The notes under the pieces were generated by a model. The model searched no databases and had not been told where the DNA came from. It worked only from the letters and a program-made list of their open reading frames with translations. Below, piece after piece: positions 58,542-64,000 of a stretch of DNA of 64,000 nucleotides (the stretch's first letter is position 1; each line of letters starts with the position of its first letter). The translations under genes were made by a program, and so were the position numbers. The stretch spans positions 85,690 through 149,689 of the forward strand of contig NZ_CAJVAP010000001.1 of assembly GCF_910593785.1 (NCBI RefSeq), in the 5' to 3' direction. The stretch is from Leucobacter soli (GTDB taxonomy: Bacteria > Actinomycetota > Actinomycetes > Actinomycetales > Microbacteriaceae).

Positions 58542-60316
58542 GAGCTCCCGCCTCCCCCGTCGCTTTCATGCGACCCGGAATGCTCCGATCCGGACCCTTC
58601 CGACCCGGATTCCCCCTGCCTGGATTTTCCCTGCCCGGAATGCTCCGGTGCGCTGCCCTCCGGCTCCGTCGTGCCGCTGCCGCCGCCATGACCCGGGCCG
58701 AGATCCTGGTCCGCGTCCGAGCCGAGGACCTGTTCGACGAGCCTCATCGGCTCGGTGAGCTCCTCGCCGGCGTGCGAGGCGTAGCGGTAGAGCGGCCCGG
58801 CGAACACCGTCAGCGCGATGCTCACCGCGACCATCGCGGCCGTGGCCCCGACCATGAGCCGAGGGGTATCCCGCTGCTCCTGCCGCGGCTGGGCGTGCGG
58901 AGCGTCGTGCAGCCGCTCGAGCAGCGCCGCCTCGCGCCCCTGCAGCATCATTCCCTCGGTCGTCGTGGGCTGCGGCACCGCGGGCCCGCCGAGCGCGGCG
59001 GCCCGGCTGCGCCAGAACGCGAGGCTCCAGGTCCTGGCGAGCGCGTAGAGGGTGAGCAGCGAAACGAGCGCACCGACGCCGATCAGCCAGTACCCCGCCG
59101 GCGTCGCCTGCTCGGCCGCCGCTTCGAAGAGTCCGAGCTTTCCGATGAAACCGGAGAACGGCGGGATGCCTCCCAGATTGAGCATGGGGATGAAGAACAG
59201 CACCGCGACGACGGGTGCCGCGCGCAGCATGCCGCCGAGCTCGGTGAGCGACGTCGTACCGCCCTGCCGTTCAACCAGGCCGACCGCGAGGAAGAGCGTG
59301 GTCTGCACGATGATGTGGTGGGCGATGTAGTAGATGGTCGCGGTGTACCCCGCCGCGTCGGCCATCGCGATTCCGAAGACGAGATAGCCGATATGGCTGA
59401 TCAACGTGAACGAGAGCAGTCGCTTGATGTCGAGCTGGGACACGGCGCCGAGGATGCCGACCAGCAGCGTCAGCGCGGCGATCGTCATCAGCATGTCGTC
59501 GAGCGGGCTGTCGGGGAAGAGCTGGGTCTGCGTGCGGATCATCGCGTAGACGCCGACCTTCGTCAGCAGACCGGCGAACACCGCGGTGACCGGTGCCGGA
59601 GCGGTCGGATACGAGTCGGGGAGCCAGAAGGCGAGCGGGAACACGGCCGCCTTGATGCCGAAGGCGATCAGCAGCATGAGGTTCAGGATCAGCTGGATCC
59701 CATCGCTCAGCTCCGCGAGGCGCAGAGTCAGCTGCGCGAGGTTCACCGTGCCGGCTGCGGCGTACACGAGCGCGATCGAGGCGAGGAAGAGGATGGACGA
59801 CACGAGCGAGACGACCACATAGGTCACGCCGGCCCGGATCCGCGGCCCGGTACCCCCGAGGGTGATCAGCACGTAGCTCGCGACCAGCAGGATCTCGAAG
59901 CCCACGTACAGGTTGAAGAGGTCTCCGGCGATGAATGCGTTGCAGACGCCGGCGCCGAGCACGAGATAGGTGGGGTAGTAGATCGAGACCGGCGTCTCGT
60001 CATCGCCGTCTGCGAGGCCCTGGCCCAGGGAGAAGAGCAGCACGCCGAGCAGCACGATCGCGGAGACGGCGAGCATGAGGGCGCTCAGCCGGTCCACGAC
60101 AAGGGAGATCCCGAAGGGCGCGGCCCAGCCGCCGACCTGCATCACGAGCGTGCCGTACGCGTCGACCACGACCATGAACGCGATCGCGATCGCGAGCACG
60201 ATCGCGAGCGCCGCCACGGTGATGACCTGCTGCGCCCGACGGCGTCCGGGCAGCGCGAGCGCGAGCGCGGCGCCCAGCAGGGGCACGAGCACGACGAGCG
60301 GGATCAGTGCGGTCAT
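58538..60316 (-). CDS. mnhD: Mrp antiporter subunit MnhD
   Basis: A 592-residue NuoN/NuoM-like proton-translocating subunit with about 14 membrane helices. Charged residues in mid-membrane include those around AFGIKAAVFPLAFWLPDSYPTAP. The C-terminus has a hydrophilic tail of about 55 residues rich in Gly, Ser, Glu and His (EHSG and ESGSEGSG units), which is absent from most homologues. The ATG at 60316 overlaps the mnhC stop. Confidence 0.93.
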   Translation of the reverse strand: MTALIPLVVLVPLLGAALALALPGRRRAQQVITVAALAIVLAIAIAFMVVVDAYGTLVMQVGGWAAPFGISLVVDRLSALMLAVSAIVLLGVLLFSLGQGLADGDDETPVSIYYPTYLVLGAGVCNAFIAGDLFNLYVGFEILLVASYVLITLGGTGPRIRAGVTYVVVSLVSSILFLASIALVYAAAGTVNLAQLTLRLAELSDGIQLILNLMLLIAFGIKAAVFPLAFWLPDSYPTAPAPVTAVFAGLLTKVGVYAMIRTQTQLFPDSPLDDMLMTIAALTLLVGILGAVSQLDIKRLLSFTLISHIGYLVFGIAMADAAGYTATIYYIAHHIIVQTTLFLAVGLVERQGGTTSLTELGGMLRAAPVVAVLFFIPMLNLGGIPPFSGFIGKLGLFEAAAEQATPAGYWLIGVGALVSLLTLYALARTWSLAFWRSRAAALGGPAVPQPTTTEGMMLQGREAALLERLHDAPHAQPRQEQRDTPRLMVGATAAMVAVSIALTVFAGPLYRYASHAGEELTEPMRLVEQVLGSDADQDLGPGHGGGSGTTEPEGSAPEHSGQGKSRQGESGSEGSGSEHSGSHESDGGGGSS

Positions 60317-60813
60317 GATCGGTCTCCCCCGCCGGTTCCGCCGTTCCCGCTCCTGTCCGCCGCGATCTCGTCGTGCTCCTCGTCGTCCTCGTCGTCCTCG
60401 AACTCCGGTGTCGAGGCGAGCTCTTCGTCCGTGACCTCCTCGGTGGTGAGGGACTCGGCGCTCGTGAGCGTCGTATCGTGCTCGTCGTCCTGCACCTCGT
60501 CCTCGCCGTCCGTGGTGAGCCGCCAGGCCCGGTAGATGAGGGCGAGAATGAACGCGCTCACGCCGAACGTGATCACGATGCTGGTGAGGATGAACGCCTG
60601 CGGGAGCGGGTCGCTCATATCCTCCGGCTCGGTCTCGCCGTAGATGGGCGCTGCACCGAAGGAGCCGCTCGTCAGGAAGAGCAGCAGGTTCGTCGCGTTG
60701 CCTACGAGCAGGAATCCGAGCAGCACGCGGGTGAGACTGCGATCGAGCAGCAGATAGACGCCGATGGCGTAGAGCACCACCATGGCGAGCAGCAGAGCGA
60801 GCGGCATCGTCAT
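60313..60813 (-). CDS. mnhC: Mrp antiporter subunit MnhC with acidic tail
   Basis: A 166-residue NuoK-like subunit with three membrane helices (about 4-23, 28-50 and 72-95). The family motif GVYLLLDRSLTRVLLGFLLVGNATNLLL is present. After residue 100 comes a tail of about 65 residues very rich in Asp and Glu (EDDEDDEEHDE), then a Gly-rich end. The usual length is 110-115. Start at 60813 overlaps the mnhA stop. Confidence 0.93.
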   Translation of the reverse strand: MTMPLALLLAMVVLYAIGVYLLLDRSLTRVLLGFLLVGNATNLLLFLTSGSFGAAPIYGETEPEDMSDPLPQAFILTSIVITFGVSAFILALIYRAWRLTTDGEDEVQDDEHDTTLTSAESLTTEEVTDEELASTPEFEDDEDDEEHDEIAADRSGNGGTGGGDRS

Positions 60814-63734
60814 CGCGCACCCCCCGTCGGCCGGGTCCCGGTAAGCGCGTCGTCCCGGAGGGAGGTCTGCAGATCGAGCTCCTCCTGCGAGTCGATCTCC
60901 GCGCCCAGGCTGCGCAGCACGTCAAGGATCAGCCCGAAGACGACGAGGTACACGCCGATGTCGAAGAACGTGGAGGTGACGATCGGCAGAGTGCCGAGCG
61001 GGCCGAGGTCGAGGTCGATCCACGACGAGGCGAGCGCCGCGTGCCCGAAGAAGAGCGGCAGCACGGCGACTGTCGCGGCGAGGGCGAGACCCACGCCCAG
61101 GATCTTGCCGGCGTCGATCGGCACGGTGGCGCGGAGCTCGTCCCGGCCTCCGGTGAGGTAGCGCGCGACCAGCGCGAGCCCGGCCACGAGACCGCCCGCG
61201 AACCCGCCGCCCGGCGAGTTGTGCCCGGTCAGCAGCAGGTAGAAGGAGAGCAGTATCAGCGCGTGGAAGATGAGGCGGATCACGACTTCGAGCACGATCG
61301 AGCGACGGGAGGGGTCGAGGTTGCGCCCCGCGAGCAGCCAGGTCCGACGCTCGGCGGGGTCGTTCGGATCCTCGACCCGACGGATCAGCTCGTTCACCCG
61401 CGATCGGGCGTCCCGCCGCGTCAGCTTCGGCGCGTTGTCGACGCGGGTGTTGAGGAACACGAGCGAGGCGACGCCCGTGGCTGCGGCGAGGATCACCGAG
61501 AGCTCGCCCATGGTGTCCCAGCCGCGGATGTCGACCAGCATGACGTTGACCACGTTCATGCCGTGTCCGCCGAGGTAGGCGAGCTCGGGGAGTTGCAGGG
61601 AGATCGGATCGGCGACCCGTGCGTCCATCGCCAGGAGCGCCACACCCCCCAGCAGCACGCCGACGCCGACGCCGATGGCGGCGCGCAACCAGCGCCGGCT
61701 GGACTTCGCCCGTACACCGATGTGCTGCGGCAGACGTCGGATCACGAGGACGAATGCGATCAGGGTGACGGTCTCCACGAGCACCTGGGTCAGCGCCAGG
61801 TCGGGAGCGCCGTGCAGGGCGAACACCGCAGCCATACCGTACCCGGTGACCCCGACGAGCACCACCGCTTGGAAGCGGGTGTGCGCCTTCGCCGCGAAGA
61901 CCGCCGCGAGGATCATCACGGCGGCGATGCTGATCTGCACCGGCGAGCTGACGAGCACCAGTTCTTCGGGGAACTCGCCGACGGCGAGCACCGCACCGCC
62001 GATCGTGACGATCAATACGCTGAGGATCACCGCGAGGTAGAACGGCAGGGATCCGCGCTGGGTGAGCGCGGTCAGGCGCACCGCGAGTACGTCGAGCCAG
62101 TGGGTGAGCACCCAGTAGGCGTGCGAGGCCGAGAACCGCTCCGGCACCACCGGCAGGGTCCGGGGCTTCCGCACCAGCCACCAGGCGAGCAGCACGCCGA
62201 GCACGAGGACGAGCACCGAGGCGCCGAGCGCCGGGGTGAGCCCGTGCCAGAGGGCCAGGTGCTCCGGGTGCCCCCCGCCGGGCTGCTCCGCCGCGGACAG
62301 GCGCAGCCAGGGGTCGAGCAGCGGCGCCGCGAGACCGCCGAGGCAGGCCAGCGCGGTGAAGATCACCGGCGCGATCAGGATCGTCCCCGGCTGCTCGTGG
62401 ATGATCTCGGCGGGGGCCGTGTCTCGCTTGGTCGCGAACGCGCCCCAGAGGAAGCGCCCCATGTAGGCGACGGTCAGCACGCTGCCCACCAGCGCAACGG
62501 CGAACGCGAGCACGGCGACGGGCGACCCCTCGCCCACCGCCATGAGCTCGGTGAACACCGACTCCTTCGCCACGAAGCCCAGCAACGGGGGCAGGCCGGC
62601 CATGCTCGCCGCGGCCAGCACCGTCGTGACCGCCAGACCCGGGCGCCGCCGGCCGACACCGCTCAACTGGCGCAGATCGCGCGTGCCGGTGCAGTGATCG
62701 ATGATGCCGACGGCCAGGAAGAGCGGAGCCTTCGCGACGGCGTGGGCGAGCAGCAGTGCGTAGCCGGCGAAATCGGTCCTCGGGTCCGAGACGCCGAAGA
62801 CCATCACGAGAAGGCCGAGCTGGCTGACCGTGCCGTGGGCGACGATCTGCTTGATGTCGTACTGGCGGAGCGCGCGAATGCCGCCGTTCAGCATGGTAAC
62901 GGCGCCGAGAACGACGAGCGTCGTGCGGAAGCCGGGGAGGTCGCCGAAACCGGGGCCGAGCCGCGCGATCAGGTAGATCCCGGCCTTGACCATGGCGGCC
63001 GCGTGCAAGTAGGCGCTGACCGGGGTCGGTGCCGCCATGGCGCCGGGCAGCCAGAAGTGGAAGGGGAAGATTGCACTCTTCGAGAGCGCTCCGATGAGGA
63101 CGAGGAACACCGCGACCGACGCGGCCGTGCCGTCGGGCGGATCGGCGAGGATCTCGCTCAGGTTGGTGGTCTGCGCCGCCGTGCCCAGCACGACCAGACC
63201 CACGAGCATGGCGAGGCCGCCGAACGTCGTCACGATGAGGGCCTGCAACGCCGCCGAGCGGGCGGTCCGCTGACGTGCCATATGGCCGATGAGCAGGAAG
63301 GAGAAGACCGTCGTCCCCTCCCAGAAGACGAACATCAGATAGATGTTGTCGGAGAGGACCAGGCCGAGCATGCTCGAGGCGAACCCCAGGAAGACGGAGC
63401 CGAACCGGGCGAGTCCTTCCTCCCCGTCTTCGAAGTAGTGCATACAGTACAGCAGCACGAGTGCGCCGGCGCCGGTGACCAGTAGCGCGAAGATCCAGGA
63501 GACCGCATCGAGGCGGAAGGTGAAGGCGAGGTCGAGCTGCGGCACCCAGCGGTGCTCCTCGACGATCGCACCGCCGGCGGCGATCGCACCGCCCTGGAAG
63601 GCAAACAGGACGAACACCGCGCCGAGCACGAGGGAGAACGCGAGGAAGGCCCGGCGCCCGAGGCGTCGGATCACCGGGTACGAGAGAATGGCAGCGATGG
63701 GGAGAGCGAGCAGAGTCGTCGTCATCATCCCCAT
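60810..63734 (-). CDS. mnhA: Mrp antiporter fused MnhA-MnhB subunit
   Basis: A 974-residue protein. Residues 1-780 are the NuoL-like MnhA with about 20 membrane helices, including PFHFWLPGAMAAPTPVSAYLHAAAMVKAG. From about 805 comes the MnhB part (RSIVLEVVIRLIFHALILLSFYLLLTG then GHNSPGGGFAGGL). A/B fusion is common in actinobacteria. The ATG at 63734 follows the ideal ribosome binding site AAGGAGG. It starts the mnhAB-C-D-E-F-G operon, which exchanges Na+ (or K+) for protons and supports pH and salt homeostasis. Confidence 0.94.
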   Translation of the reverse strand: MGMMTTTLLALPIAAILSYPVIRRLGRRAFLAFSLVLGAVFVLFAFQGGAIAAGGAIVEEHRWVPQLDLAFTFRLDAVSWIFALLVTGAGALVLLYCMHYFEDGEEGLARFGSVFLGFASSMLGLVLSDNIYLMFVFWEGTTVFSFLLIGHMARQRTARSAALQALIVTTFGGLAMLVGLVVLGTAAQTTNLSEILADPPDGTAASVAVFLVLIGALSKSAIFPFHFWLPGAMAAPTPVSAYLHAAAMVKAGIYLIARLGPGFGDLPGFRTTLVVLGAVTMLNGGIRALRQYDIKQIVAHGTVSQLGLLVMVFGVSDPRTDFAGYALLLAHAVAKAPLFLAVGIIDHCTGTRDLRQLSGVGRRRPGLAVTTVLAAASMAGLPPLLGFVAKESVFTELMAVGEGSPVAVLAFAVALVGSVLTVAYMGRFLWGAFATKRDTAPAEIIHEQPGTILIAPVIFTALACLGGLAAPLLDPWLRLSAAEQPGGGHPEHLALWHGLTPALGASVLVLVLGVLLAWWLVRKPRTLPVVPERFSASHAYWVLTHWLDVLAVRLTALTQRGSLPFYLAVILSVLIVTIGGAVLAVGEFPEELVLVSSPVQISIAAVMILAAVFAAKAHTRFQAVVLVGVTGYGMAAVFALHGAPDLALTQVLVETVTLIAFVLVIRRLPQHIGVRAKSSRRWLRAAIGVGVGVLLGGVALLAMDARVADPISLQLPELAYLGGHGMNVVNVMLVDIRGWDTMGELSVILAAATGVASLVFLNTRVDNAPKLTRRDARSRVNELIRRVEDPNDPAERRTWLLAGRNLDPSRRSIVLEVVIRLIFHALILLSFYLLLTGHNSPGGGFAGGLVAGLALVARYLTGGRDELRATVPIDAGKILGVGLALAATVAVLPLFFGHAALASSWIDLDLGPLGTLPIVTSTFFDIGVYLVVFGLILDVLRSLGAEIDSQEELDLQTSLRDDALTGTRPTGGAR

Positions 63735-63867
63735 ACGCAGCCTCCTTCCACCCCGCCGAGCGCTCCGTACCAGCTTATCGGAGGCCGGGGAATCATCCTG
63801 ACCGGCTGCCGACGCGAGGACGCAACGCCCGGCTCCGCGGCCTGCGCAAGCGGGGCCTGTGCGGCAT

Positions 63868-63901
63868 AAAAAAAGGGGCTGGTCTCATCGAGACCAGCCC
63901 C
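63868..63901 (-). terminator. Terminator of the rRNA operon
   Basis: On the minus strand GGGGCTGGTCTC and GAGACCAGCCCC form a 12-bp stem with a three-base loop, followed by seven T. It directly follows the 5S rRNA. Confidence 0.95.
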
Positions 63902-63911
63902 TCATGAAGAG

Positions 63912-64000
63912 GTCCGGCGGTGTCCTACTCTCCCACACCCTCCCGAGTGCAGTACCATCGGCGCTGTCAGCCTTAGCTTCCGGGTTCGGAAAGGATCCGG
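63912..64000 (-). rRNA. rrf: 5S ribosomal RNA, 3' part
   Basis: The minus strand carries the conserved 5S sequence CCGAACCCGGAAGCTAAG, GCGCCGATGGTACTGC and GGGAGAGTAGGACACCGCC. The 5' end lies beyond the window, so about 89 of roughly 117 bases are present. The 3' end is placed at about 63912 by pairing of the terminal stem. It is the distal end of an rRNA operon running toward lower coordinates. Confidence 0.95.

Noticed and set aside
61041..63485. Open frame of 814 codons on the plus strand across mnhA
   Set aside because: Antisense shadow of a membrane protein; its product is an Arg/Glu/His-rich low-complexity sequence.

Overview
The window looks like a conserved chromosomal block from a high-GC actinobacterium of the family Microbacteriaceae. 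The evidence is the dcw (division and cell wall) cluster without ftsA or ddl but with sepF, yggT and divIVA, an HrcA/CIRCE heat-shock module, many GTG starts, and a gene order that matches Mycobacterium tuberculosis in three blocks: mraZ/DUF3040, idsA-pknL-aroG-plsC-fadD, and garA-ftsR-mcdR. The MurE substrate loop is atypical, which fits the unusual B-type peptidoglycan of this family. Leucobacter or a near relative is a reasonable guess, but it is inference. I see no insertion sequence, prophage, CRISPR array, tRNA or obvious island.

Layout. 1-3.9 kb (minus): HIT protein, phoH, ybeY and a CNNM/HlyC-type membrane protein, preceded by rsmE. 4.1-10.2 kb (minus): hrcA-dnaJ under a CIRCE operator, then lepA, a DUF1990 protein and hemW. 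10.3-11.5 kb (plus): a MOSC protein and rpsT. 11.6-14.4 kb (minus): ettA, a thioesterase and a small lipoprotein. 14.6-15.2 kb (plus): an ssb paralogue. 15.2-20.3 kb (minus): dnaE, nadE and msrA. 20.3-40.1 kb (minus): mraZ-rsmH-ftsL-ftsI-murE-murF-mraY-murD-ftsW-murG-murC-ftsQ, then ftsZ-yggS-sepF-yggT-divIVA-lspA-rluD. This makes lipid II precursors, flips and polymerises them, and builds the Z ring and the polar growth scaffold.

40.4-49.1 kb: DUF3040 protein, polyprenyl diphosphate synthase, Rv2175c-like DNA-binding protein, PASTA kinase PknL, class II DAHP synthase, acyltransferase, long-chain acyl-CoA ligase and peptide deformylase. 49.3-57.3 kb: an orphan ParA, isocitrate lyase, two MerR-type division regulators (McdR- and FtsR-like), the FHA switch GarA/OdhI, the regulator RamB and malate synthase A. 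The two glyoxylate-shunt enzymes therefore flank GarA, the protein that in relatives throttles 2-oxoglutarate use, and they share an upstream 20-bp element with each other and with ramB. 57.3-63.7 kb (minus): a complete Mrp/Mnh cation-proton antiporter operon with fused A and B subunits. 63.9-64.0 kb (minus): the 3' part of a 5S rRNA with its terminator, the end of an rRNA operon.

No clearly new multi-gene system stands out. The most interesting signals are regulatory (MraZ box array, shared aceA/aceB-ramB element, shared ftsZ/mcdR element, leaderless promoters) and sequence departures in known proteins (MurE specificity loop, GarA phosphosite, repetitive tails).
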